Shown here: positions 10,299 to 25,042 of the stretch, piece after piece | Numbering within the stretch: position 1 is the stretch's first letter | How the letters are laid out: the number at the start of each line of letters is the position of its first letter | Notes under the pieces: generated by a model | What the model saw: only the letters and a program-made list of their open reading frames with translations | Databases searched by the model: none | What the model was told of the DNA's origin: nothing | Position numbers and translations under genes: made by a program | Assembly (NCBI GenBank): GCA_047495785.1 | Contig: JBLDXI010000055.1 | Span: 248,001-312,000 of the forward strand | Source: Lepidodermella squamata | Taxonomy: Eukaryota; Gastrotricha | Length of the DNA: 64,000 nucleotides | Direction of reading: 5' to 3'

Positions 10299-13200
10299 AT
10301 GGCATTAAGTGTCGAAGACAGGCAGCGGCTGTCCGATCAAATTCGAGATTGGAATGCCTGTCGTCTCGAATTGTTCGAGATATCGCAGCCGGACCCTAAT
10401 GGCGAATTTTTCGGCGTCATTCGCTTCTTCTTCCAGGAAGCCGGCGAGAAAGTTGCCACAAAATGCATTCGAATTTCTAACACAATGACTACCCGCGAGA
10501 TAATAAGCATTCTCGTGGAAAAGTTTCGCCCCGATATGCGTATGCTCACGACTGGAAGTTATGCACTTTACGAGGTTCATTTCAGTGAGGAAAGGAAACT
10601 AGCTGACGAGGAGATGCCGTTGTTGGTCCAACTTTCATGGAGTAAGGGTGACCGAGAGGGTCGATTTTTACTTAAGAACGAAAACGAAGTTCAGCAGCCG
10701 CCAAAGGAGGAGATGAAGCGCAGGCTGTCTAAGCGCGAGAAGAAGGAAGCGAAACGAATGCCTGTTCAGCCTATTGTTGCAGCGCCGACCGAGGGAAAAG
10801 AGAATAAGCCTCGCGTTGGCGAGAATTTGTACAAGGAAGTACCGGAGACTTCCTTCACTCGGTCAATATCTAACCCTGAAGCTGTCATGCGACGTCGCCG
10901 TCAGCAGAAGCTAGAGAAGCTGCAGCAAGTTCAGCGACAGGAGGGTGGTGCAAGAGGAAATATCATCAAGATTTTCGGAGAAATGATTGACCCATCAATT
11001 CCGTATAAAACTGTTCTTTTATCGCGGCAGGACACGGCTGCTAATGTAGTGAGAGATATGTTGGTGAAATACGGGCGTGAACACGAGAATCCCGCTCACT
11101 ACTGTTTGCTGCTTGTTCAGCTGCAGCCGACCTCCGCCGGTCAGGAACTGCAGCGAGTCGAGTGTATTCTACAAGATACTGACTCGCCTTTAGTTGTCGC
11201 ACAACAACTACAGCCTGAATATATCAGGTTCGAAATTTGCCCGCGAAATCGTTTACCGCCAGGGCCGAACAACCCACCTATTTCACCGCAGTCATACCCT
11301 CCGCCGATTCACCCACAGCAACAGCAACAACAACAACAGCAACACCTGCTGCAAATGCTACCGGCTCAAAACAACAACGGCACGTTACCCGGCCAGCAGC
11401 CCTTACAGCGCAGTCTATCGGCTGATTTACTATCGCGTCAAAACAATGCGATAGAAGCAGGGCGTTATCCGTATTTGAAGGAGCTCGGACCTGATGGCCG
11501 TGATATTATGAACGGCAACATTTTCGTGCTAGACGCCGAGGTTACCGACGTCGGCAGAATGCCCCGTTTAGCCAATAATAACAACATTCAGCTTGTCGCA
11601 GTCGGCGTTCAGCCCCAGCATTGCGTCCTTGCGAGAATGGACGGGATAGTAACTGTAACTCCGTTTTCCAACGAAGCTGATACCTATGTTGATAATAGAC
11701 GGATTCATGAAACAGCAATTTTGGAGCATGGGGCGGTGATTCGTTTCGGGCGCCAGGCAGTTTTTCGCTTCTTGGACCCGGCTTTTGAACTGCAGCAGCA
11801 AAAACAGGCTGGTCCAAAACCGCCGCCTGGTGCTATCCGAGTTTTGCCGCCGAACATTGTGGCCGAAATTCCTCAGCAGCGAGTGACCAGTCCGGTGCTG
11901 ATGGCCGGGCATGCGATGACCCAGTCAACGTCTGCGTCACAACTCCTGACCGGTTATCAGCAGGCCGCATCTGAGCGGCTTGATGAGTTACCTGCATCAC
12001 TCGTGCTCGGCGACAACAATGAAGACCGCTTCCTGGCCTATGTCGTGCTAGATTCGCAGTCGACTAATTCTCAGTTCAGGCTAGCACCTGCGTTCGTGCT
12101 TTACATGGCCGCTCGATTCCGTTTAACAAACCGCTATCAGCCACAACCACCTATTTACTGGCAAGACAAACCACAGAAAATCATGGTGTTCCTCGAAAAA
12201 GTTGCTACAACCATTCGCCGCGCGATCCACACGAAACCAGCTGATGTCGGCTACCTCGCGTTCTGGCTGGCGAATTCATCGGAATTGCTGAATTTCCTGC
12301 GCTGCGATCTCGATTTAGCGCCGCTTTCCGAATCTTCCCGAGCAATTCTCAGCGAAGCCGTGCAAATGTCGTTCCACTACCTGGTCAACGCTGTCCATCT
12401 GGAGCTGAACAAAGCCGTGCTACCGACGTTTTTCGCCGATAACGACGACGATCTTCGCATTGAGCAAGACGCAAGTCGTCGAAATGCGTCGACGTCTTCG
12501 CTTTCAAGCGGCGCCTCGGATGTCGTTCAGCTACTGACTGTCGTCATGTCGCTATCCCGCCGTTGCCGGATCAATGCTGGGTTGACCATTCAGTTATTTT
12601 CACACTGGTTTCATTTCATCAATCACCGTATTTTCAATACGTTGATTCAGTCGGCACCGCGTTACTGCACACGGGCGTGGGGTAGTCGGCTGTTAAGGCG
12701 GCTTAATGCCGTGCACGCTTGGGCGGAGAAAAATGGCCTCGAGCTGGCGGTTGATACACACTTGGAGCGCGCTCGTCAGGCCACGGTGTTGCTCGAGGCA
12801 GCGAAGGACAGCCCGGCCCAGGCCGGTAACTTGGCGGCTCGCATCTTCCGACTGAACTCAATCCAGGTCAAGGCACTACTAGACGGTTGCGCACGGGGTA
12901 AGTCGTTACTAATTGGCTTAACGCTCCGTTTAACTTGTGTTTTTCTATTATTATTATTATCTAGCGGTGGCTCAAGGACTGGACTCTGCGCACTTGTCAC
13001 GGCAGTTTGTTGAGACGCTGCTGACGGCTGCCCGTCAAACCGCAGATGAAGCGCTCCGTGCTGCCGGTTTCGATGTTGTACTCTACGAGCGCGAAGACCT
13101 CAATGCACGTTTCTTGATGCCGGATGATGGCTACGCATCCGAGTAAGTATCAATGATGAGGGGAATATTTGCACACTATAATATTGAGTGGTCACTTTTG

Positions 13201-16200
13201 GGCTAAGTAGCACAATCATCCGGGTGCATTTATCATACAGTCATACAGTCATAACACTTCATTTACGGCTATTATTGATAATTGATGATTGAGAATTCGG
13301 GAAAATCTGAAAGCCGTCGATCGCTCGTTGTTTCAGTCCATTTTCTCAAAAATGTTCGAAATAGTTTTTTATTTTTTCTTCCCTTTAATATAAAAATAAT
13401 GAAGAGTAAAATTTTATCATGCCCTTATTTTGCGTTTCAGTGTGACCAAAGAAATTCCGCCTGGCTTGCAAGACTTCCTGCAGCCGGTAATCAAGGACCA
13501 AATTTGTCAGCTGAACATTCAACAAGGCGCTACCGGATCATGGGTCGTTTATTTCACGAAAAAAGGAGCTTTTCTCGACCGACCGCCCAGCGACTTGCAG
13601 CAGCACGCCCCTGCGCCGCAGCAATTTATCCAGCCTCAACAGCAACAACAACAACACCAAATGCCGATTCAAACGGCTGCGATGAATGGCGCCTATCAGG
13701 CCACTCCGAATCGAATGTCACTAGCTATGGACCAACAGCACCCGCCCCATTCTCCGAGTTACCAGATTCCGGCAGAACCACCCCTGGTAACAGTCCAGTT
13801 GCAGAAACTAGGCAACAGTCTAGGTTTGAGTATCGTAGCCGCGAGGGGCGAAGTCAATAAACTGCGCGGAATTTACGTCAAATCAGTCGTGCCCAACGGA
13901 GCAGCATATTTGGACGGCCGTATCAAGGAGGGCGATCAGTTGGTCGAAGTCGATGGTAGGTCGCTTCAGGGTCTGTCTCAGGAAAGTGCGGCTGAAATGC
14001 TGGTATCAACTGGTCAAGTTGTGACGCTACTCGTCGCCAAACAGGCTGCGATGTATCATGGCGTTGCTATGTTACTCGGCCAGGCTAATTTGGCCAACCA
14101 GCCATTGCCTTACACGAACCAGGCTCCGATTTCGCCGCCAGTAGCCGCGGATCCTCAATACGCGAGGCCGGAATATGCAAGACCAAGGAGTCATAATGAA
14201 GATCTGAAGACTCCTATAACCCCCCAACAGCAATTGGCGAACGTGATGACTCAGTCTTATTCCGGGTCATTCCCTAGTCAGCCGCAACCTGCGATTCAAC
14301 GGATGCCTGTAGCGGTGCAGAATGAGCCACCATACGTCGCTCCGTCTTACGAAAACTGGAGCCAGGCTCAAGTTTCGCAGACTTCGGGCGTTTTCAATCA
14401 AGCTCAAATCGCGAAGACTGCCAGTTCCTCCGTGCCGAATTTGCTACAGCAAGCTCCCCCGCCTGTTCAGCAGCAATCGGTCAATAAAGCGCCAATCAAG
14501 GAATTATTGCCTGTTTCCATCGCAACTCGCATCACTGCGTCGGATTCTTCATCAATGCCGAAAATGGATGTAGAACCTGAGAGGTTACATCCTTACTTCT
14601 ACGCGAATACCATCCCTCTCCAGGAACAGCACCCTCATTTCGAGAGAATGTTCTCGCCCGAGGACTACGATGTTCCCCGCAGTGATATTGCACCATATCG
14701 GCCGCCGAACCCTGAGCGGAGAATGCTTGTCCCCCTACCGCAAATTCCTCTGGTCGAGGTCAAAGCCAAGGATGCCCAGCCTGAGTTTTTCAAGGCATTA
14801 CGACCAAACACTTCGCCCATTAGAAATCAGCCTCCACAACAGGATTCGAATTATATGCATCTGTCCGAGTTAGCATCTTCCAGCCAGCCGAATTTGAGTG
14901 GTAGTAGATCGAGGTTGAGCAGCGGGTCGAGCGGTCCTTTGTTACAGCAACCTACCAGGCAGAGTCAAACGTCTAGCACTAGTTTCTCCACAACAATTGG
15001 CGCCCGGCCCTACGAGTCACAGCCGCCTTCGATTTTGCAAGAACCGAAACGACTAGGCCTCAGCTCTTCGAAAGAATCGCTCCCACCTTCGGGCCCTCAG
15101 CCGATAATGACTTCGGCTAGAAAGAGCGAGCTGGCTGAACTGGAATCGCGCGCCATCCTAACGCAATCTGAGCTTGAACGTCTTCGTCAGTTGCGAATTG
15201 GTAACGGAACTGGCATCATTTCCGAGCCGTATCGTCTGGCTTCGCATAATGACGAAAGAACTGGACCGGCTGGCACTGAAGATCTGGAAAATCGCAGAAC
15301 ATCTCTTCAGGTAAGCATAGTAACCTTTTCTAGTAATCGAAATCCCTTATTTATTTGACAATGAATTAAACAATGACAGAGATGGATTGAGGTAGGCATT
15401 GTGATATACTTATATTTACTTAGATCGTTTTCTTTCAAAAAACGCTCGCACTTGTAGTCATCTGCTGCGCGCTTTGGATAATTTTTTCCGATGCTTAATT
15501 ATTTGTTTATTACGCACATCAAGTCTATTGTTGGCTCACATCATGGTCGGAAGGTACCTACGCTACCTCATGTCCTTATCGTCGATTTGTAAAAATCGCG
15601 GCTTTACTTATACAATGACATTAATAGCTACTAAATAGCGCGTATAAATGTTATTATCGCTTCGCCCGTTGTTGATATCGTGGCGTGTGTTGTCTCCGGA
15701 ACGCTTGCCGTCGTGATTATTCTGGCGTACCTTGATACATTAATTGAATTATTTCGTTATTAATGGCGCATGAAAAATTATTTCGCGGTAATTTGACCCT
15801 TGATTAATTTCGTTTTTTATTCGTTAAAATAGACCCAGAACCATCACCGCGATGCAGACGCCGAACGTCGGCGCGAAGAAGAGATCGAACAAATGCGAGT
15901 TCAAAAAGAAATGGTAATTGAATGATAAAAAAATAAGAAATTCTCATGAAAATCATCTTAATTTAGGAGCGGGTTAGTTTGAGAAAACAGCAGGGATTTC
16001 CCTCGTCCAGCCCGACACCACCCCCGCCTACAACTATGGCCAACGCACGTTTGGTCACGTCGACGTATTCCTCTGCCCCACCGCCTACCAGCGCCCTAGC
16101 TGGTGGAATTTTGACTGGCTCTTATACAGTATCTTCACCTGCTACTAGTCCCAAGCCAGCGCCGAAATTTAACGTAGTCGCGAAACCAGTCCCGCCTCCA

Positions 16201-16725
16201 GTCGCGCCGAAGCCCTTGACAGGCCCGAAGCCGTACCCGAAGCCTTCAGTAGCCCCGAAGCCGAATATGTCATCATCTCTACACATGCCATCGTCGCTAA
16301 CTTCGGCTCCTCCGCCGTGGCGCTCCGCTCAATCACCCTCGCCACCCCCTCCACCACTGCCTAGCAGTCCGCCCCCGTCAGATCTGCCGGACGAATTCGA
16401 TCGGCGTCAGGTCAGCCCTCCGAGTGGTGTGATTGGCAAGGGCGAAGTGTACCGTGATCCTCGAGATCGAATTCTTCAGGAACGTGCGTATTATGAGCAA
16501 CAAGACCTTGCCCCTCCTCAATCCGGATCGGCGCCATCCTCGGCCAGCCGTCTTACTTTTCACGATAAGGTGGGTGTACAATTAATTTCTCACTATGGAT
16601 GTTGAACTGTGGACTAATTTCAGATGCGACTATTTGCACACGAAGCGGGCGAAGTTACACCGAAAGATCGTGTGAAAGCCTCGAGAACTCAGTTGCAGCT
16701 CGAACATAAGCTTCAAACGCACTAG
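10299..16725 (+). CDS. AFDN: Afadin / canoe, actin-linked junction scaffold
   Basis: Adherens-junction scaffold that binds Ras/Rap GTPases, nectin-type tails and F-actin. Six exons, 10299-12897, 12965-13142, 13441-15310, 15833-15913, 15967-16569 and 16624-16725, all in phase; 1810 residues, against about 1824 for human afadin. Domains in order: Ras-association 1 (~40-140, VIRFFFQEAGEKVATKCIRI), Ras-association 2 (~235-330), a glutamine run, FHA (~395-505, around GRDIMNGNIFVLDAEVTDVG), DIL/cargo domain (~590-870), PDZ (~1040-1130, KLGNSLGLSIVAARGE), long Pro/Ser/Gln-rich linkers, a charged helical segment, and the C-terminal MRLFAHEAGEVTPKDRV conserved in afadins. An acceptor-like TTTAG at 10287-10291 sits seven bases before the ATG. 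It lies 208 bp after fibrillarin on the same strand, an operon-like spacing. Confidence 0.95.
15311..15832 (+). other. AFDN: Longest afadin intron (522 bp)
   Basis: Begins GTAAGC and ends AAATAG. It is the largest intron in this gene, the others being mostly 50-300 bp. It is AT-rich with no internal reading frame that looks coding. No regulatory element recognised. Confidence 0.7.
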
Positions 16726-19700
16726 AAGCCTTTCCTCTCTTTTCTCTCAGAAAACCACAAAAATAGTGAATCAATGCAAACGCCCCGTGCTGTTCTTTCC
16801 CAGTCTTCCTGCTCTGGTTGTTGAAAGCTATTCTTTCGAGTAAATGACCATCTAATTTTATGTTGCCGCCGCTCTTAGCCAATTTTTCGAATGATAATTT
16901 GCCTTTTCATTACTTTTCAACGCTCATGTTTTCCTTCTAAAATGCGTGCATCAGGTCTCGGATTTCAAATTTGTTGAGATATCACTCGCTTTTCCACTTT
17001 CTTTGTTTGTTTGATCAACTTGGTTGGGCTCTTGCTGGTGCTTTTCAACTTCGTCTGCATTATATGTTTGCGATTCTACTAACAGTTTTGGTGACCAAAA
17101 TGTCCCTAACAATGCCTTCTTTTCTCGTACTTCTCGAGCTGTGCTGCGTCTGCAAACTTCCTGTGAATTTTTGCGTTTTTTCTACTTTCATTCGTTCATC
17201 AAACCACTGTAACCAAGTCACTTCATTCTCAAATTTGTTATATTTAAGGTTGTTATTTATTCCATTATCCGCATTTTCTCAATTATATTACAATCTGTTC
17301 AACATGGAATAAGCAAGAATTCTAATTTATTGCACTTAATTTTATTACCGACTTGGATATCTTTTCTACCCGCTTTTTATGCGACGAATGATGTATTGCG
17401 TTGTAACTGTTTTGGTAGCCTTGGTCTATTCTGACTTGTACAAACATTCGTGTTGTGAATCGCGCGGTTCAAGTCTCTCACTTTTTCCATTCCATTTGAA
17501 TTATATATGTGTCTCAATATTATTGAAGAGGATGCAACAAACAACGACCACTACCTAGAAGGAAATGATAAAACGCGATATTCTTAATAACAATTATTCA
17601 ATTATTTCTAATGACCAACCTTTTCTGCTGTTGTCCATCATTTTAGCCAAACGATTGTCAATGCTTTTGCGAAAGACGCTTCTTGTAAATAAAAAACAGA
17701 CATGGAAAACCTGGCGAGTTGCCTTTTATTGGATTTTGGGCCACTATTTGTAAAATTGCTCCGCGTCGGTACTAGTGATGTCACTACCTTTGCGAGACAA
17801 ACAGCACGATACAGAATACCTTAAATTCGGGGGCGACTTCATTATTCAGTAATACGTAGTTTCACTCGACAAGGATTTCCCTGAAAACTCAACGACTAAA
17901 GTAGATTGCGGATGAGTAAAATTGAGGGGACACCTTGAACAAACACGTGGAAACATTATTTCTACCAATAGACAAAATGTGTGTGGGTGTACGGTAGCCA
18001 TTTTGACCCAGGGTGACTTCCCCCTCATTTTTTAACCTGGGCGTGGCGTCATACTGATAGTACTTTTATTTTTAATTCCTCCCTCCTACTCAAGCCAAAA
18101 TGAGGGAGAAATCACAGTATAAAAACGACCGAAATGAAGCAAACATTGCAGTCCACGTTGACTACAACGATATGGTCACCCTAGGTGATTTAACGGCAGA
18201 CTGTTTTCGTAAAATAAGAGCTGTCAAAGGCTGAATGACTTGAATTGGCTATCCGACGGTACCCCACATGGGGTCTTTACGTTGTCGGCTTCGATACTTG
18301 AGTGGTACAAAGTCCCCCCATCAGCATCTAACATGTGTTTCGGGTGACTTCGGGTGACCACCGTTAACTGTCCAGTACAATTCATGCTTGTACCTGATAG
18401 TTACTTTGACTGCACTATCTGTTTCTACTCGTTACTGGCTTTCCGGCGACATCCACACTGAGGGGGTTTGCATATCGATTTGCCAATATTTTATTGAATG
18501 AAATTCGATCGCAAAAGCCTATGCCAATGTCACCCCACTAACCAAAGTCACTCTAAATTACGGTACTTTTCCGGAGGGCGGTGGGATTATTTCGTCAATA
18601 AATGTGGGTTTAGAAAGAATATCTCAATCAAACATGAGCTGAACCATGCATCGAAACAAAGTTATACTTGCTTAAAATAGTCGGGTACATGGCGCATACA
18701 ACCCTGAGCTGCCATAATTTTGCCGAGCACGTGAACAATTAACAGGATCACTACTGCAGATTGCAGACGAATAATTCGATCATTCTTTCCAACCTCCGCT
18801 TTTTTCGAAGTCGAGGCTTCGCCAGCAGTGTCAATCACCGGTACATTTTTATACGCATGTTTAGGATCGATAGAAACAACGTTTTTCCGCTCGACGTATT
18901 ATTTAGCCGAGTTCATGTGGTGAAAATCTCACACCTCTGTGGTGACAATCTCGCTGCGGGTTTTAGCCCGACCAATCGGTCCAATAACTTCAAGGCGGAA
19001 TCTGTACGGAGTGATGAAACTGTTACCCATCGCTATTCAGAACCCATTAGTTTAAATAACTTCAAAACAAAGAAAATAATTTCCGAAACCACATTGTTTA
19101 CTGTTTAATGCTTCATTAAATTTCGAAAAACATAGCGACAAAAGTAGCACATTTTGGTACATATTTTTCAATTTTAACCGAACTAACAGTAGTCATAAAT
19201 AGTGTTGTATTAAACGAAAATAACGCAAAAGAGCTGCAATGGAATGCCATCTAAAACGAGGCAAACGAGCAATGAATGAAATGAAGCGGCCAAGTCACGA
19301 CATGAAACAGCCAGAAAATAGGTAACACGTAAATAACAGGAAGCCGAAATTGCACTGTATCTGAAATTAGTCATTTACCGACAAGAATGCAGCTGCCACT
19401 CACTTACAAGAATAAATCATAAAGAAGTCGGCAAAATTTCAAAGTAAAATAATTTGTAAATGTGCGCCGATAAATCGAAAATATGTTATCTATCATTGTT
19501 GACTTTTCGCAATTTACAATCGAACATTTGTACCGTGCACCGGTGGCAGAAACTGGCAACATTAATATAATATTTTATCATAAACGCAGGTAGGTAGCTA
19601 TGATCAAGCACATTCCGAATACTGCACTATTGAAGAATTAATAAACTAGACTTTCAACGGCAAATTTTTTGTTATAAGCAATAAAAAAAGCTCGACCAGC

Positions 19701-20370
19701 TCATTAACTTATGATTTAGTAAAATTGCGGTAGACAGAAATAAATAAGTAATTCGTATAAAGGGGATACATAAACATCGAAAAGAGACGACAGGCATTCT
19801 TCCCTCAGCTCTGTACAAAAAATTATCATTTTTGTAGGTAAACACAATTACACCGCTTTATAGACGAGAGAGACAGAGACACACAAAGGCTCATCAGATC
19901 AAGAAATAAAAACTAGATTGACTTTTTCAGACTCGAGACGTAAAATGAGATGCGTAATTTTCAGAAAAATGACTATTATGACAACAAACTGTTACACAAC
20001 GCGTTTATCACTTATCAGTCGCCCTAGCTTGTTGAATCCTTTCACTTTTTGGTTGTCGGTATAAAAAATAGTCTCCTCCTTAAAAGTTTCAAAGTTAGCA
20101 AATCACTCTGCTGCATTCTCTGATAGAGATATATCATCATCATGTAATAAAAATTTTGTCAAGGAAGTCGAATGTTCGGTGACACGTAAAGCACATGGTC
20201 CCACATAAGACAGACAAGCAAAAACAATAAGACATCATACTTTAACTACCAAGTAGTGATGAATTGTTGAATTTCAGAAGTCTAAATTAATAATCAATAA
20301 ATTGAAGACGAGCGAGAAACTTTGGTGGTATTTGGGTGGTATTTGAAGTCGTGGGCAGGCGAGCGGTTTT
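16726..20370. other. Afadin 3' region and intergenic DNA before RAB27
   Basis: T-rich sequence after the afadin stop, with the first clear AATAAA at 17688-17693, suggests a 3' UTR of about 960 bases. From 17750 to 20370 I see no supported gene; the short frames at 17846-19108 lack splice context, homology and codon bias. The minus-strand RAB27 3' UTR must occupy the right end. No tRNA, repeat array or transposon recognised. Confidence 0.5.
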
Positions 20371-21186
<816 letters not shown>

Positions 21187-21559
21187 TCTAAAACCAGCTC
21201 GCTAAATCTGTCGCTTTTCTTAGTATTGTAGCTGATAACAAACAAATTACATAATAATTTGCCTAAAAACTGAAACATGCCATTAGGGATACGTCTTCCT
21301 TTCTTCATTTACAATAGCAAAGCATCGATTGAATATAATGAGAAAAATCAATAATATTCATTTCGTAATTATCATTTAAGAAGCACCCGCTGAAAGCACA
21401 AGCAAAATAACTGTATCCTGTTAATACTGATGCGCAAGTCAGCAGCTAGGTTATCAAAGATAGAATCACAGGAATCATTCCGTTGTTTGGCAATTCAAAA
21501 CAACTCAATTAGGAATATTAAAATAAAACATCGATGTAAATACATGCAATTTTGCGCCA
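21187..21559. other. Intergenic between RAB27 and SLC36 transporter
   Basis: 373 bp, AT-rich. It should contain the 3' UTR of the transporter and the 5' flank of RAB27, both on the minus strand. The tandem same-strand arrangement with short spacing again allows a shared transcript, but no direct signal proves it. Confidence 0.4.
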
Positions 21560-23085
21560 TTAACTGCTGCAACCGCCATGAGTCAACTTGTCAACGATTT
21601 GCTGAATAGCAGTATAGGTGCCGATGAAAAATCCAGCAAAACCAACAATTAAAATTAGGATGTTCTTGACCAATAAAAAGACTAGTTTCCCTTTATCATG
21701 ATTCTGATGATGCACTGGAGCGAATGCAATGAGATCGATAAAGGCAGGAATTAAAATCGACAGCGCAGAACCTGAAAAACGCTTTCTCAGTCAAGTAAAA
21801 ACGCTAATAAACTGCAAATCATACCGGTGAAGGCCCCAACCAACGAGAAAATCTCATCAAGACAAGGGACGGCAGCTGCAAGTGCAAATGTTACCAAGCC
21901 TAACAGGCATCTAAAGGCAGTTTCGGCCCAGAACGCTTTTTTCGTCGACATTTTAAAATGAGCAGCAATAGGAGGGAACATGACAATGACAGCTACGTAC
22001 AGCTGCAGGCCGTAGGAAATGTAAATTTGAACAATGACCATCACAATACAGATGGCATAAAGCCAGCCGAGTGAATCGGTGGTGATCAAAGGGATGACAT
22101 AATCAGTTAACACGCCATTGAAATCCGCACCAACTTTCAGATAGCCAAAGAATCCCATGAATGCGTAAAGAACCGCCACAATGGTCATTCCGAGGATTAA
22201 CACGCCCGTCCAGCCATCGAACGCTTCGGGGTCTTTCATCTTGTTACGGAGCGGCATAACCAAATTGATTCCTTCAAAGGCAAAGATAATAGTACCGAAA
22301 GCCAACGGAATCGTAGAAAAATCGCCAAAAAGCGGCAAATTTTCGACAGCGATTGTCCTATCGCGAATGATGTATTGAAAAACGATTGATAAACAAATCA
22401 AAACGCAGAAGTTGGCAACGGTGGTGAAAATCGACAGCAACTGGAGGTATCGCACTTGAATGTAGGGCAGTAATGCAACCAAAGTTATGACCTCGTATAT
22501 TTGGATAGACATGGAAAACCCAGTGGTGGTGGAGACTAGCTGCTGAATGCTGGACGAAATGAATAGTAAGTATGCAGTACATCCCATCATCTGAGCAGTG
22601 ACAATGAACACATTGACAAGTCCACGAAATTTTTTAGAGTGATTGCGTATCCAGGACGGTCCCAGCTTTATAGCCTCTCCGCAGGTATCAGGGTAATTGA
22701 AATGTTTAATGCCTTCCGGATTCTTCTCCGCCAAGTAGGCGCTAACGTCAACCAATTGCTTCATGCAGTATGTGGCGACAAAGCCCAGAATTAGGATGCC
22801 AGCGGTTCCGCCCACCAATCCAGCGTTTGCGATCGCAGATGGCATAGCAAGAACACCAATGCCGACATTCCCTTTAATCAAATTCATCAAGGTACCAATG
22901 TTAGATGTCGGTTTTCCAGGATTGCTCAGGTCATGCGGGTCAGCGGACTCCTCTCGGTTGATCAAATCGGAACTCTCATTGTGATGAGAATGTGAAGAAA
23001 CCCCCACAGCAACGTGTGAGCCCTCCAGGCCGTCATAAGACGTATTGACCGAAGCTTTCTCTCGGTGAGGTGATCCAGATTCCAT
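21560..23085 (-). CDS. SLC36 (PAT)-type proton-coupled amino acid transporter
   Basis: Multi-pass transporter of the AAAP family, exporting small amino acids from lysosomes or importing them at the cell surface with protons. Two exons, 23085-21825 and 21771-21560; 490 residues, normal for the family, with about eleven predicted membrane segments. The cytosolic N-terminus (~80 residues) is polar. The first helix carries the family signature IGTLMNLIKGNVGIGVLAMP. Later landmarks are FEGINLVMPLRNKM, GFFGYLKVG, and SLVGAFTG just before the intron, followed by SALSILIPAFID. Which SLC36 member, and plasma membrane versus lysosome, cannot be told. A minus-strand acceptor-like CTAG lies ten bases upstream of the ATG. 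Confidence 0.92.
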
Positions 23086-25042
23086 GTTATATCAACTAGA
23101 TCACCAGTCAATTATCATGCGATCCTAGACATATCAAGGTTAAATAGAAATGAACCTTTAGACAAGCATTAATCTCCACGGAGGACGGAGGCATTGGACA
23201 CAGTTGTTAGTTCAAAAGATCTCGTGCATTACACCCCGTCCTAAATAGAAAATTAGGAGATTTACATCCTGAGAAGGAAGAGGCAGGAAATATCCAAGAT
23301 ACATGAAAACATCTGAATAGGAATGGAAAAATGAGACTTCTGAATGAGACTGAATGAAACATGGCATCTGATCTCAGCTCTAGTGTCTAGCTCACACTTT
23401 TTGTCAAATAAAGATTGGTGTTGCGCGGCAATGAGCGTGCATAAGATGCAGCTGCATTATTTTGATTCTCAAAAAGGTTACGAGATACGAATCAATAGTA
23501 ACGTCTCAAATAAGCGACTGTGCCAGTATCGCAGACGCGGTGATGGCTGAGCGTACTTGGGATCTTAAAATGGCATATCAGATTCTGTTTATCATTTCAT
23601 ATGGGGACCCATATGCCCACATTGGAGGAAGTACTTATCTAAATGAGACACGGCCTTAAGCCATAAAATATGAAATGGTCATCATATCCTATCAACAATT
23701 ATCACCGGAAAGAATCACCACCTCCAATAATATGTACATCTCAACGATGTCGCACTTTGCAACCCAGCAAAGCGGAAAGTGATCTCTCAGAAACATACGG
23801 TCCTTTCTATTAAGAACCAAGAAGCATATTTCATATTGAAAGTTTAACGTGTTATATGAGTGATTCTGGTGAGCTGAAACCTAGAAACGGCGCTGAACGC
23901 TAACAATCAAGTGGCAGATTCCGATCCGAGCTGTTTCAAAAACCATCAAAAACCAAAAACCTAGGCGAAGAACAGCTGAAAAGTTGGTCCGCGCTGATGT
24001 CGATGCCGCGTTGAGGACTCACAAACACGCCCATGAAAAATGACCCATCGACGGTCAGCTACCCCACTGCAGTTAAAAACAATCGCGAATTTTCAGCAGA
24101 TACAAATTAGCTGATTCGAAGGCATTATTTTAAACATATCACATTCTTATATTTATTCCCAGGTTCAAAAATGTATGGAACATATCATGCCGGCACTTTC
24201 AAATCCTTGGGATCCGCACTGAGTAATCCCTTCCGCGGGTGAACTCGGGAGCAAGTGAAGGAGCAACTCAAGAGCAACTGACCATACCACAACAGCAAGA
24301 GTGCCTCGATTGCCTGCTGCTCTAACATGGCGGCCGACTTGTCGTACACAATTTTTCCAGAGATTCAATTTCTAGAGGCACACGGCCATTGGACCAATCA
24401 TAGTTACAAAAGATACTGTTCGGTCGGTTTTACGACCGGGTTGAATTTATAGTCGTTGTCACGCAGTCCGAAGATAGCTGCTTTGGCTAGATCGTTTCAA
24501 CGTTCACGAAGGTTGTTGAAGAATTTAAGGCTCATCATTCTCGCTAAGTTTGGAATGTAAAATGAATTCATGGATAGGCAATTCAGACGGATTTTTTGCG
24601 ATATGCGATAGGATTAAAATTCGGCCCATGGTTGCTTTATGCTTCGAATGGAAAAATCGTATGTATTGTCTCAAACACTTGTAGAATAAAAAGCTCATTT
24701 AGCATGTCCAATTTTGTAATCCCTATCCAACAGCAACAAAGAAAAGAAACACCAATAGGCCGATTTCCAATTTTATCGCATATAACTAGTTCCTAGCCCT
24801 TTTGAGGTACTGTATACGCGATAATATTGATAATATTGATAATTTTTGCGAATATCGAGAGGGATAATAGACCTCGCGAAAATTTTCTAATCACAAGATG
24901 GCCCATCTCTCTCGTTAATATGCTATTGGTAACGTAATTCATGATGCTCTGCCCAAATTTAAAGATGCCTAGTTTGATCTTCTATTTGTTACTGATTTTT
25001 TCTTACATAGAAAATTCTTACAATCATTGAATAGTTTGAAGC
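23086..25042. other. Intergenic between divergent SLC36 transporter and DARS2
   Basis: About 2 kb with only short unsupported frames (23344-23659 plus, 24165-24368 minus). A small repeat of a 9-bp unit (ATAATATTG) lies at about 24822-24845. A splice-acceptor-like CATAG at 25006-25010 precedes the DARS2 start by 32 bases. It must hold the promoters of both flanking genes; no TATA box recognised. Confidence 0.45.

Noticed and set aside
24165-24368. Minus-strand 67-codon frame before DARS2
   Set aside because: No ATG context or downstream exons; isolated in AT-rich intergenic DNA.
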